Source: Methanomassiliicoccales archaeon RumEn M1 (lineage in GTDB: Archaea; Thermoplasmatota; Thermoplasmata; Methanomassiliicoccales; Methanomassiliicoccaceae). Taken from it: a DNA stretch of 64,000 nucleotides. Shown here in pieces: positions 15,573-23,916 of the stretch (position 1 is the stretch's first letter; every line of letters begins with the position of its first letter). Both the position numbers and the translations under genes were made by a program. The DNA lies in assembly GCA_001421185.1 (NCBI GenBank), contig LJKK01000009.1, positions 1-64,000 on the forward strand, given 5' to 3'. The notes under the pieces are model-generated. The model saw nothing but the letters and a program-made list of their open reading frames with translations. It did not search any database and was not told where the DNA came from.

Positions 15573-15940
15573 TGGAGATCCTCCCCATCGGCCGGGTCAT
15601 CGGCAACGAGGGGGGACGGGCCGAGATCGAGGTCCTGCCGGAGTACCAGGAAGGTCTATTTCGGATCGAGGAGAACGACCGGATACTGGTCCTGTACATC
15701 TTCGACCGGACGACCGAGCTCCGGATGCGCGTTCATCCGCGAGGGGACCCCAGGAACCCGGAGGTGGGCGTGTTCGCCTCCCGCAGCCCGATGCGCCCGA
15801 ACCATATCGCCGTCACCGAGGTGAGGCTGGTGGCCGTCGAGGGCAACAAGCTGACGGTGGAGGGCTTGGACGCCCTGGACGGCAGCCCGGTGGTGGACAT
15901 CAAGCCCGTCAAGCGGCGCGACCAGGCCAACCTTCCCTGA
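15572..15940 (+). CDS. TrmO/YaeB family protein (tRNA m6t6A methyltransferase family)
   Basis: A 122-residue beta-barrel protein of the UPF0066/TrmO family, which uses S-adenosylmethionine to N6-methylate t6A at position 37 in some tRNAs. Diagnostic pieces are PIGRV near the start, RIEENDRILVLYIFD, VHPRGDPRNPEVGVFASRSPMRPNHIA and LDGSPVVDIKP. The ATG at 15572 shares bases with the trpS stop (TGATG), so the genes are translationally coupled. The C-terminal part found in bacterial TrmO is shorter here, as in other archaeal members. Confidence 0.88.
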   Translation: MEILPIGRVIGNEGGRAEIEVLPEYQEGLFRIEENDRILVLYIFDRTTELRMRVHPRGDPRNPEVGVFASRSPMRPNHIAVTEVRLVAVEGNKLTVEGLDALDGSPVVDIKPVKRRDQANLP

Positions 15941-16010
15941 ACCGCGTCGGTGCCTCGGACCGCCCCATCCAGCGAAAGGATAATTACTAGCCGTCCGTTC
16001 ACGCTAACTC

Positions 16011-17531
16011 ATGAACGCCTCGGAGATACTCGCCGGGCTTAGCGCCAACGAATCGAAGCTGCTGCTAGCGCTGGACCGTCTGCACGGTACGGCGGCACCA
16101 GGGCAGGTGTTCGAGGCCGGCGGCTTCTCGCAGCTGGTGGAGGTCATGAACGCCGGCTCCTGGCTCCAGTCCAAGGGGGCGGTAGCGATCTCCGAGGTGG
16201 CACGGAAGGTCTATTCCATCAAGGACGGCTCGGTGCTGCAGCGTGGCCTTCCGGAGAGGAGGGCCATCCGCCTGCTGGCCGACAAGGGCGGAGAGGGCGA
16301 CATGGCCGACCTGGCCGCCGAACTGTCCAAGGAAGAGACGTCCATCGCCCTGGGATGGCTGAGGAAGAAGAACCTCGCCACCATCTCCAAGGTCGACGGC
16401 CGGACCGTGCTGCGCTTGACGGACGACGGGCGCGCCGCCCTCGATCGCCCCATGGCCGACGAGGTCTTGCTGGAACAGCTCGCCCGGGGCGAGATGTCCG
16501 AGGACGAGCTGGACAAGGCCGTTATCGCCGCCCTTCGCTCCCGCCAGGACCTGGTGGCCGAGCGGCTGGTGGTGACCAGGACGATGGAGCTGACCGACCT
16601 GGGCCGGGAACTGATCGGCATGGGGCTTGAGGTCAAGGACGAGGTCGCCCAGCTGACGCCGGAGATGATCCAGACGGGGAAGTGGAAGGACGTGCAGCTC
16701 CGCCGCTATGACGTGAGGACCTTTGCCCCGGCGGTGTATCCGGGAAAGAAGCACCCCCTCACCCGCATCGCCGACGAGATGCGGGCCATCTTCGTGGACA
16801 TGGGCTTCACCGAGATCGACGAGGAGTACGTGCAGCCGGCGTTCTGGAACATGGACGCGCTCTTCACGCCTCAGGACCACCCGGCCCGGGAGCTCCAGGA
16901 CACGTTCTATCTCAAGAACCCCTGCCGGATGGAACTAGAGGACGAGGACATCATCGAGCGGGTGTGCGCCATGCACGAGACCGGCGGTGACACGGGCTCC
17001 AAGGGATGGAGGTACCGCTGGTGCCGCCAGGAGTCCGAGAGGGCGCTGCTGAGAACGCACACCACCGTCAACACCATCAGGCACCTGTGGCGGCACCCTG
17101 AGCCGCCGGTCAAGGTGTTCTCCCTCAGCAAGGTGTTCCGCAAGGAGGCCATCGATGCGACCCACTTGCCTGAGTTCACCCAGATCGAGGGCATCATCAT
17201 GGAGGAGAACGCTTCCTTCGACATGCTGTGCGGGGTCATCAAGGAGTTCTACCGCCGCATGGGGTTCAAGAACGTCCGGTTCCGCCCGGGCTACTTCCCC
17301 TATGTGGAGCCTGGCCTGGAGGTCGAGGTGGAGTTCAAGGGCCGCTGGCTGGAGCTGGGAGGCGCGGGGGTGTTCCGCCCCGAGGTGACCGCGCCCTTCG
17401 GGGTCAAGCACCCCGTCCTAGCGTTCGGCATGGGCTTCGAGCGGCTGGCCATGCTGCGATGGGACCTCAAGGACCTGAGGGACCTCTACATCAGCGACGT
17501 GGACATGCTCAGAACGTCCCCGATTCTTTGA
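16011..17531 (+). CDS. pheS: Phenylalanyl-tRNA synthetase alpha subunit
   Basis: The catalytic alpha subunit of archaeal PheRS, a class II synthetase. The 506-residue size matches the archaeal/eukaryotic form. The first ~200 residues hold winged-helix modules (AELSKEETSIALGWLRKKNL), and the catalytic core runs from about 240. Visible motifs are GKKHPLTRIADEMRAIF, HDHPAREL-like QDHPARELQDTF, LLRTHTTVNTIRHL (motif 2 region), FRKEAIDATHLPEFTQIEG and motif 3 FGMGFERLAML. The beta subunit is not adjacent. Its 3' end overlaps the convergent HTH-TPR gene by 23 bp. Confidence 0.96.
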   Translation: MNASEILAGLSANESKLLLALDRLHGTAAPGQVFEAGGFSQLVEVMNAGSWLQSKGAVAISEVARKVYSIKDGSVLQRGLPERRAIRLLADKGGEGDMADLAAELSKEETSIALGWLRKKNLATISKVDGRTVLRLTDDGRAALDRPMADEVLLEQLARGEMSEDELDKAVIAALRSRQDLVAERLVVTRTMELTDLGRELIGMGLEVKDEVAQLTPEMIQTGKWKDVQLRRYDVRTFAPAVYPGKKHPLTRIADEMRAIFVDMGFTEIDEEYVQPAFWNMDALFTPQDHPARELQDTFYLKNPCRMELEDEDIIERVCAMHETGGDTGSKGWRYRWCRQESERALLRTHTTVNTIRHLWRHPEPPVKVFSLSKVFRKEAIDATHLPEFTQIEGIIMEENASFDMLCGVIKEFYRRMGFKNVRFRPGYFPYVEPGLEVEVEFKGRWLELGGAGVFRPEVTAPFGVKHPVLAFGMGFERLAMLRWDLKDLRDLYISDVDMLRTSPIL

Positions 17532-18786
17532 GGGAGCTGGCCATCAGGGCGAACTCCAGGGACTTGTCCCTCATGCCGTTGGCGTAGTACATCTGGGACA
17601 CCTTGTTCAGCAGCTCCACCTGCTTGGACCTCATGGCCGCCCGCGACAGCTGGAACATCCTGAGGGCCTCGTCGTCCTCGCCGGTCCGGATGGCGATGAT
17701 CCCCAGGAGGAAGTACGCCCGGGATTCATGCTCCGGGTTCTCTATCCGCCGCTGCAGCAGCCTCTGCAGGATCTCCTTGGGCTCGTGGAAATCGTTGTTG
17801 CGTATGAGGACCTCGGCGATGTTGCACTCCAATGCGACATCGACACGCTCGTCGAACACGTTGCGGGCGCGGATGAAGGCGCTGTAGGCGAGTTCCCATT
17901 CCTGGAGGTCCATGTAGTTCAGTCCCTCGATCATGTAGCCGTCGAATCGCTCCGAGGGAATGCTCGACGCCTCCATGGTCTTGCATATGATGAGGCAGTA
18001 CTCGTGCTTCCCCACTCGCCGGGCCGTCTCGGCCTGCACGTAATGCAGGGTGCCGATGTACCCCTTGCTCACATCGCGGATGTTGGAGACCGCCTCCAGC
18101 AGGCTCTCGTCGGGCGACAGCAACAGCTCGTTGGCGTGATTGAACACCAGGACCTCGGCGTCGGCGTGGCGGCGGGCGCAAACCAGGTGATACACGACCT
18201 CCTTGAGGTCGTCCCAGTGGAGCCAGTAGTCGGCGGCGAAGCTATGGTAGTCGCGGACCTTCTCCGGGTCGGTGACGGATAGGACGTACTCCTTCAGCTC
18301 CTTCGGCAGGTCAACCATCCCCCGCTCGTCCACGGGAAGCAGGGAGGTAGCTATGTCCGGCAGGACCTCTCTTCGGAAGGGCTTGCGGAACACGCAGGAC
18401 ATGGCCACCACTGGCTTGAACTTATCATCCAGGACGCTCCACAGCTCCGGTCCCTTGCACCTCCTGATGTCCTGATACGGAGTAAGGTCTATGCCGTTCT
18501 CTTCGGCATGCATCTTGATCTTACGGGCCCTCGCCTCTCCGGTCACGGTGAGGAAGTACGCCTTCCGCTTGGTCCTGCCCCGCTTGATGTGCGACAAGCG
18601 CTCCTTCACTTCGTCGGCGTTCTTCAGCTTCTTGAGCTCCAGCGCGGCATGGGCGCGCGAGATGCGCAATGCCGCGGCGATGCCGTCCTGAGTTATATCG
18701 ATGGGCACGTCGAACGAATCAAGATATTTCGTGTACTGCAGCAGGTGGAACAGGATGCGTTCGCCCACTGTTAGCGATACTGCCAC
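17509..18786 (-). CDS. Winged-helix/TPR regulator, paralogue A
   Basis: A 425-residue protein. Residues 5-85 form a winged helix (LTVGERILFHLLQYTKY, ITQDGIAAALRISRAHAALELKKL, a basic HIKRGRTKRKAYFLT wing). The rest is helical and TPR-like, with repeats such as YMDLQEWELAYSAFIRARNVFDE and SRAYFLLGIIAIRTGEDDEALRMF. It likely binds DNA through the N terminus and senses a partner through the TPR part. The GTG start at 18786 has GGGAGGAG five bases upstream. It is a tandem paralogue of the next gene upstream. Ligand and target genes are unknown. Confidence 0.75.
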   Translation of the reverse strand: MAVSLTVGERILFHLLQYTKYLDSFDVPIDITQDGIAAALRISRAHAALELKKLKNADEVKERLSHIKRGRTKRKAYFLTVTGEARARKIKMHAEENGIDLTPYQDIRRCKGPELWSVLDDKFKPVVAMSCVFRKPFRREVLPDIATSLLPVDERGMVDLPKELKEYVLSVTDPEKVRDYHSFAADYWLHWDDLKEVVYHLVCARRHADAEVLVFNHANELLLSPDESLLEAVSNIRDVSKGYIGTLHYVQAETARRVGKHEYCLIICKTMEASSIPSERFDGYMIEGLNYMDLQEWELAYSAFIRARNVFDERVDVALECNIAEVLIRNNDFHEPKEILQRLLQRRIENPEHESRAYFLLGIIAIRTGEDDEALRMFQLSRAAMRSKQVELLNKVSQMYYANGMRDKSLEFALMASSLKESGTF

Positions 18787-18843
18787 TATTACTCCTCCCG
18801 ATGAAGTAATACGGAGATTGTTATTTCATTTCATCCATTATTT

Positions 18844-20124
18844 TCATGTCTTGCCCATGTTGGACCGGCGCGTCCTCTTGGCGCGCTGCGCGTATTCCAC
18901 CGCCTTCTCCTCCATTCCCATGAGGGAGTAGGCGTCGGAGAGGCGCAGGTAGATCTCGCCGTTCTCCTTGTCCCGGGCGGCGCCGCGGCTCTTGCTGAAC
19001 GATCTCACCGCCTCATGCGCCATGCCGGAGCGCAGGTAGGTCATTCCCAGCAGGTAGAAGATGCGCTCGAGCTGGTCGGCCTCCCTGACCTCGCCGGTGA
19101 GCAGGTTCTCGAGCACCCCTCTCGCCTCGGGCAGGCGCTCCGCCCGTATGAGGGTCTCGGCGATCTCGCACTCCAAGAGGGCGCTGGGCTCTGGCAGCTC
19201 GTCCCTCACCCTCTCCAGGAGGGCATAGGCGCGGACCAGCTCGCCCTTCTCGCGCATCACCAGGCCTTCCATGGTGATGCCGTTGACCCTCTCCCCGGGC
19301 ACGGTGGATGACTGCAGCTCCCTTGACCTGTCGAGGGCGGCATCCAGCTCCCCCGCGCGGAGGGCGGCCTGGGCCTGGGCGAACAACACCCGGCCGCGGT
19401 AGCGCTCCGACGGGGTGACCGAGGAGAATATGAGATGGAGGTCCCGATCGGCGTTGGCAAGCAGCACGTTGGCCTTGGACGACAGAAGCATCTCCGCCTC
19501 CTTGCCTCGCCCCGCGGCCACCAGGTGGTACAGGCGCTCGCGATAGTCCCCCTCTCGGAGCCAGTAGTCGGCCGCGAAGCTGTGATAGCGGCGTAGCTCC
19601 TCCTCGCTCAACACCGTGGCCCCGTACTCCTTCAACGGTTCGGGGAGGTCCACCATGCCCTCCTGGTCCACCGGGAGCAACGAGATCGTGGTCTCCGGCA
19701 GAGCGTCCCGGCGGAACGGCCGGCGGAACACCCCTGCCTGGCCCAGCACCTCTCGGCACGCCTCGTCGAGGACGCTCCACAGCTCCGGCCCCTTGCACTT
19801 CTTGAGGTCCAGGAACGCCTGCACCTCGATCCCCTCGCTCTCGGCGAACTGCCTCACCCTGGACGCCCGCTCCTCGCCCGCGGGGGTGAGGAAGTACGCC
19901 TTGCGCTTGGTCTTGCCACGCTTGATGTGAACGAGCTTCTCCAGCACCTCGCCGTTCTCCTTGAGCTTCTTGAGCTCGATGGCGGCGTGAGCACGCGAGA
20001 TGCGCAAGGCGGAGGCGATGCCGTCCTGGCTAACGTCCAGAGGCGCATCGTAGCTGTCCAGATATTTGCTGTACTGTCCGAGATGGAGGACAATCCTCTC
20101 GCCCACGGTGAGAGTGCCGGGCAT
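18844..20124 (-). CDS. Winged-helix/TPR regulator, paralogue B
   Basis: A 426-residue protein closely matching paralogue A in layout and in many blocks: LTVGERIVLHLGQYSKYLDSYDAPLD, ISRAHAAIELKKLKENGEV, HIKRGKTKRKAYFLTP, KCKGPELWSVLD, and RYHSFAADYWL. The C-terminal half is TPR-like (e.g. ERIFYLLGMTYLRSGMAHEAVRSF) and diverges more than the DNA-binding half. A TATA box (CTTTTTATAGG, 20148-20158) places the start near the ATG, so it is leaderless. The two genes are a recent tandem duplication, with a 57-bp gap that contains the downstream gene's own ribosome-binding site. Confidence 0.75.
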   Translation of the reverse strand: MPGTLTVGERIVLHLGQYSKYLDSYDAPLDVSQDGIASALRISRAHAAIELKKLKENGEVLEKLVHIKRGKTKRKAYFLTPAGEERASRVRQFAESEGIEVQAFLDLKKCKGPELWSVLDEACREVLGQAGVFRRPFRRDALPETTISLLPVDQEGMVDLPEPLKEYGATVLSEEELRRYHSFAADYWLREGDYRERLYHLVAAGRGKEAEMLLSSKANVLLANADRDLHLIFSSVTPSERYRGRVLFAQAQAALRAGELDAALDRSRELQSSTVPGERVNGITMEGLVMREKGELVRAYALLERVRDELPEPSALLECEIAETLIRAERLPEARGVLENLLTGEVREADQLERIFYLLGMTYLRSGMAHEAVRSFSKSRGAARDKENGEIYLRLSDAYSLMGMEEKAVEYAQRAKRTRRSNMGKT

Positions 20125-20278
20125 GCAATGAGAATCTTCCAGGACCCTATAAAAAGTATGTAGCTAACCGTATACTTTGATAACGATAATACTGGGTGCC
20201 CAAGATCCGCAGAGCTCCCATGGCGGAGGAACATAAATATGGCGGTCGCAGTTCGCCAGTTGGCCGGCGGTGAACTGG

Positions 20279-21124
20279 ATGAGATTGATCGTGTGCAGCC
20301 TGCAGGATGTGGCCAGCGTGAACATCGCCGAGGCGATGCGCGCATCGGCCGATTGGACGGAGGAGGGAGAGTTCGAAGGTCGTCCCATCATCCGCCGGGG
20401 GGACCTCTGGATGATATCGACGGACGCGCTCCACATCCACGCCGAAGGCATCGATGTGGCCGCAGAGGAGGCGCTGGGGCGGACGGTCGACGAGGTCGTG
20501 TTCCTGTCCAGGCACCGGGCGGCATCCGGCAGGCCCTCCCTGACGGTCCACCCCATCGGTAACTGGGGCAAGGCCGAATACGGGGGCAGGGAGGAAACGC
20601 TCACCCCGGCGGCGCCGGACCTGATGACCTCATTGCTCCGGCGCATCAAGGCCGAGGCGGAGGGGCTGCCGCATGACGTGGTGTTCGAGGTCACCCATCA
20701 TGGCCCCCTGCTGTCCAGGCCCACGCTGTTCGTGGAGATCGGCAGCGACGAACGGGCCTGGGAGGACAAGGAAGCGGCCGCCGTCCTGGCCCGGAGCCTC
20801 CTGGAAGTAAAGGTGGAGAAGTGCCCGGCGGCCATCGGCATCGGGGGCGGCCACTATGCCCCCCGGTTCAGCGAGGTCGCGCTGTCCCGTCGCATATCGT
20901 TCGGCCACATGCTGCCCTCCTACGCCATGGACCTGAACGATGCCGATTCGCTTCGCCGCAGCATCGCCGCGGCCATGGAGGCCAGCGGCACCACCACCGC
21001 CTATGTTCATAGAAAAGCGATGAAGCGGTCGGAGGCCACCATGGTCTCGTCCCTGGTCCGGGACCTGGGAGGGGAGACGGTGGACAGCTCCGACCTTGAG
21101 GGTTTTAATCGCGCTCACTCGTGA
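20279..21124 (+). CDS. dtdA: D-aminoacyl-tRNA deacylase, archaeal type
   Basis: The GEK1/DTD2-type enzyme, which hydrolyses D-amino acids (or other unwanted adducts) from mischarged tRNAs. The 281-residue protein has DEVVFLSRHRAASGRPSLTVH, the FEVTHHGP motif, GIGGGHYAPRF and the terminal HRKAMK segment. The ATG at 20279 follows GGTGA at 20269-20273 by 5 bases; an upstream GTG at 20270 overlaps that site and is less likely. A TATA-like ACATAAATAT near 20231-20240 gives a short leader. The gene ends by overlapping the convergent AhpD-like gene by 10 bp. Confidence 0.93.
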   Translation: MRLIVCSLQDVASVNIAEAMRASADWTEEGEFEGRPIIRRGDLWMISTDALHIHAEGIDVAAEEALGRTVDEVVFLSRHRAASGRPSLTVHPIGNWGKAEYGGREETLTPAAPDLMTSLLRRIKAEAEGLPHDVVFEVTHHGPLLSRPTLFVEIGSDERAWEDKEAAAVLARSLLEVKVEKCPAAIGIGGGHYAPRFSEVALSRRISFGHMLPSYAMDLNDADSLRRSIAAAMEASGTTTAYVHRKAMKRSEATMVSSLVRDLGGETVDSSDLEGFNRAHS

Positions 21125-21609
21125 CGGCCGCCGCGGCAGCCCTTGCCCATGTCCGCGGTCCCGCCGGGCGTGTTCTCCGGGACGACCTCGTTGGTGCCCT
21201 CCAGCTCGTTGAACGCCTGGGTCAGGCCCTTCTTGGCCACCGACCAGGCCGGTACGCCGCCCGTCACGACGGCCACGTGCATGGCCTCCACGATCTCTTC
21301 CTTGGTGGCGCCGTAGTTGATGGCGGTCTTGGCCTGGGCATAGACGCAATCCTCGCACATGCGGACGGCCACACAGGCCATGGCGATGAGGCGCTTGGTC
21401 TTCCGGTCGAGAGCACCATCCTCCATCAGAACGCGGTCCAGCTCCTTGATCGCCACCGCAAGTTCCGGGTTGTGCTTCTTGATGTGGGCAAGGGTGCTGG
21501 GGATGTAGTTCCCCATGCGGCAACCCATCTCCGCCACTGCCTCATCCGCGCTGACGGTGTCCTTCAAATTGCCAAGGCGCCTGCACTGCTTATCATTGTC
21601 GTCGGCCAT
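21115..21609 (-). CDS. Carboxymuconolactone decarboxylase/AhpD-like protein
   Basis: A 164-residue all-helical protein of the CMD/AhpD family, with the redox CxxC in CEDCVYAQAK and the following helix NYGATKEEIVEAMHVAVVTGG. Relatives act as thiol peroxidase partners or small-molecule decarboxylases; the CxxC favours a redox function. An additional N-terminal Cys (CRRLG) and a C-terminal GKGCRGGRHE tail are atypical. The start at 21609 has GAGGTG 6 bases upstream; a GTG two codons earlier is the alternative. Confidence 0.8.
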   Translation of the reverse strand: MADDNDKQCRRLGNLKDTVSADEAVAEMGCRMGNYIPSTLAHIKKHNPELAVAIKELDRVLMEDGALDRKTKRLIAMACVAVRMCEDCVYAQAKTAINYGATKEEIVEAMHVAVVTGGVPAWSVAKKGLTQAFNELEGTNEVVPENTPGGTADMGKGCRGGRHE

Positions 21610-21669
21610 GTTCACACCTCGTTGATACGTCGGCTAATCCCTCCTAAGGGAGATAACCTTATTCCCGCA

Positions 21670-22350
21670 TCAACCGTCGATGACCGTCCCCTTGATGGGC
21701 AGCCCCTGTATCGCCTTGGACATCTCCTCGAGGTCCCTGCCGGCCACCACCATCACTGGAATGCGACACCGCATCACGATGGACGCCCCCATGGGGTCGA
21801 ACACCCCCGAGGCTCCGGCGCCGTGCTCGTTCCCCAGCAGGTCCTTCAGCTGCTGGAATGAGAGCCTCTCGTACCTCTCCGCGGAACTGTCCTTCCGGGG
21901 ATCGGCCGAGTATACCGCGTCCACCGAGGTGGCGTTTACGATCCTGGTCGCTCCCACCGACTCGGCCAATGATGCGGACACGCCGTCGGTGGTGTGGCCC
22001 GGGGTGGTCCCTCCCATGACCACGATCTTTCCGCGGCCGGCCTGACTGGCGGCCTCCTCCACCGTGCAGGGGACCGACTGCTCGGCCAGGTCCCCCAGGG
22101 CCAGTTGCAGCAGGCGGGCGTTGAGGCGGGTGGCCATGATACCCATCTCGTCGAGCTGCCGCTCGGTGCCGTCGAGCTCCCTCCCGATGTTGATGTAGGT
22201 GCGGGCGGTCTTTCCCCCTCCGCACACCACGAACAGCTCTCTTTCCTTGGACAGCTCCCTCAGCAGGGACGCGAAGCGCTTCAAGAACTCGCCGTCCCGA
22301 TCACCCGGGATGATGATGGAGCCTCCCAGAGAGATGACCACCCGATCCAT
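21670..22350 (-). CDS. pyrH: Uridylate kinase, archaeal type
   Basis: UMP kinase of the amino-acid-kinase fold makes UDP from UMP and ATP in pyrimidine synthesis. The 226-residue length fits archaeal PyrH. Motifs include the N-terminal VVISLGGSII phosphate loop, VVCGGGKTARTYI, GGTTPGHTTDGV and NATSVDAVYSADPRKDSSA, plus the late VFDPMGASIV. It is a single gene on the minus strand with no close operon partner. The start ATG (22350) directly precedes the conserved first strand. Confidence 0.95.
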   Translation of the reverse strand: MDRVVISLGGSIIIPGDRDGEFLKRFASLLRELSKERELFVVCGGGKTARTYINIGRELDGTERQLDEMGIMATRLNARLLQLALGDLAEQSVPCTVEEAASQAGRGKIVVMGGTTPGHTTDGVSASLAESVGATRIVNATSVDAVYSADPRKDSSAERYERLSFQQLKDLLGNEHGAGASGVFDPMGASIVMRCRIPVMVVAGRDLEEMSKAIQGLPIKGTVIDG

Positions 22351-22426
22351 GCCGCCAGCAATGAAATTGCCCTTGATAACCCTTGCCCCGGGCGCCTCAT
22401 CTGAAGGGAGCGGGGAAGGGCCATCG

Positions 22427-22567
22427 ATGAACGTCGCCTATCCTCTCACGACCGGCGCCTTGGCCGACCTCCTCAACATGCCTCGCGCCGACCTGTGCCG
22501 ATGCATGCTCACCGGAGCTGACGTCCATCCCCGTCGGCCGAAGGCGCTCGTGCGCCATGTCCTGTGA
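22427..22567 (+). CDS. Small ORF, 46 residues, unknown
   Basis: An ATG with purine-rich GGGGAAGGG about 6 bases upstream opens 46 codons before the release factor gene. The peptide (MNVAYPLTTGALADLLNMPR...) contains a stretch that could be a helix-turn-helix (TTGALADLLNMPRADLCRCM) and then basic residues. No family is recognised. It may be a small protein or chance; the good ribosome site is its main support. Confidence 0.3.
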   Translation: MNVAYPLTTGALADLLNMPRADLCRCMLTGADVHPRRPKALVRHVL

Positions 22568-22659
22568 AGGACGGCGCCTCTCGCCGCCAGCCTCGGTCGA
22601 GATTAGCAAAGCTTTATTACAGCCCTTCATTTAGAGATGAGCGCAGAATCAGGGTTGTA

Positions 22660-23916
22660 ATGATCATGGCTCAGGTTGAAGCCGTTAATGACAGTATGAT
22701 GGAGAAGCGCCGGTACGATTTCAAGCGCGCGCTGGAGGAGATCCGGGACCTCAAGGGGCGCGGTACCGAGCTGGTGTCAGTGTACATACCGCCGGACAAG
22801 CAGATCTTCGATGTCGCAAACTACTTGCGGGGCGAGCTGTCGCAGTCACAGAACATCAAGAGCAAGAGGACCAACAAGGCCGTCAGCGGCGCCCTGGAGT
22901 CCATCCTTGCCCGTCTCAAATACTTCAAGACGCCGCCGGCCAACGGTCTGATATTCTTCGTCGGCGAGGTGGCCACGGTGGGCGACCAGACCAAGCAGGT
23001 CCAGTACACGCTGGAGCCGCCGGAACCGATCACGACGTTCATGTACCGGTGCGACTCCGAGTTCTACACCGAGAAGCTATGGGACATGCTCGACGAGAAG
23101 AAGACCTTCGGGCTGATCGTCATCGACCGCTCCGAGGCGACCATCGGCCTGCTGAAGGGGAAGAGGGTGGTGCCGGTCAAGAACTTCCCCTCCCTGGTGC
23201 CGTCCAAGCACAGCCGGGGAGGTCAGTCCTCGGTCCGTTTCGAGCGGCTCATCGAGATCGCCGCCCACGAGTTCTTCAAGAAGGTCGGGGAGGTGGCCTC
23301 GGAGACCTTCCTCAACGAGCCCGATATGCTAGGGGTGATCATCGGGGGCCCTGGCGCCACCAAGGACTTCTTCATCAAGGAGGGCTACCTCCATCACGAG
23401 ATACAGAAGAAGATCATCGATTCCTTCGATACTGGCTACACGGACGAGTACGGCCTGAAGGAGCTGGTGGAGAAGGCCAAGGACTCGCTGCAAGAACTGG
23501 ACCTGATGAGGGAGAAGCAGCTCATGCAGCGCCTGCTGGAGGAGATCAGGAAGACCGACGGGGGCCTCTCCACATATGGCGAGCAACAGGTCCGCAAGGC
23601 CCTCCAGATCGGCGCGGTGGACACCCTGCTGCTGTCCGAGGGCCTGAGGAAGAAGCGGGTGAGGTACCGATGCTCCTGCGGCAACGAGGGCGAGGCGACC
23701 CTTGACCGGGAGGAGGACGTCGCATGCCCTGATTGCCCCGATTCGACCCCGGAGATCCTCGAGAGCAAGGACGTCATCGATGACCTCTACGAGGAAGCGG
23801 AGAAGGTCGGGACGACGGTCGAGCTGCTGTCCGTCGACTCCGAGGAGGGCGAGATGCTCATGAAGGCCTTCGGGGGCTTCGCCGCCATACTGAGGTTCAC
23901 CACGGGAGTGATGTAA
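22660..23916 (+). CDS. prf1: Peptide chain release factor aRF1
   Basis: Archaeal release factor 1 reads all three stop codons and triggers peptide release. The NIKS stop-codon motif is at residues 65-68 and the catalytic GGQ at 187-189 (HSRGGQSS). The C-terminal domain carries a zinc-ribbon-like pair (YRCSCGNEG ... ACPDC) and ends AAILRFTTGVM. The ATG at 22660 or the second ATG at 22666 may be used; upstream codons are not conserved. TATA-like CTTTATTAC (around 22610) fits a short leader. Its TAA stop overlaps the argS ATG (TAATG). Confidence 0.96.
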   Translation: MIMAQVEAVNDSMMEKRRYDFKRALEEIRDLKGRGTELVSVYIPPDKQIFDVANYLRGELSQSQNIKSKRTNKAVSGALESILARLKYFKTPPANGLIFFVGEVATVGDQTKQVQYTLEPPEPITTFMYRCDSEFYTEKLWDMLDEKKTFGLIVIDRSEATIGLLKGKRVVPVKNFPSLVPSKHSRGGQSSVRFERLIEIAAHEFFKKVGEVASETFLNEPDMLGVIIGGPGATKDFFIKEGYLHHEIQKKIIDSFDTGYTDEYGLKELVEKAKDSLQELDLMREKQLMQRLLEEIRKTDGGLSTYGEQQVRKALQIGAVDTLLLSEGLRKKRVRYRCSCGNEGEATLDREEDVACPDCPDSTPEILESKDVIDDLYEEAEKVGTTVELLSVDSEEGEMLMKAFGGFAAILRFTTGVM

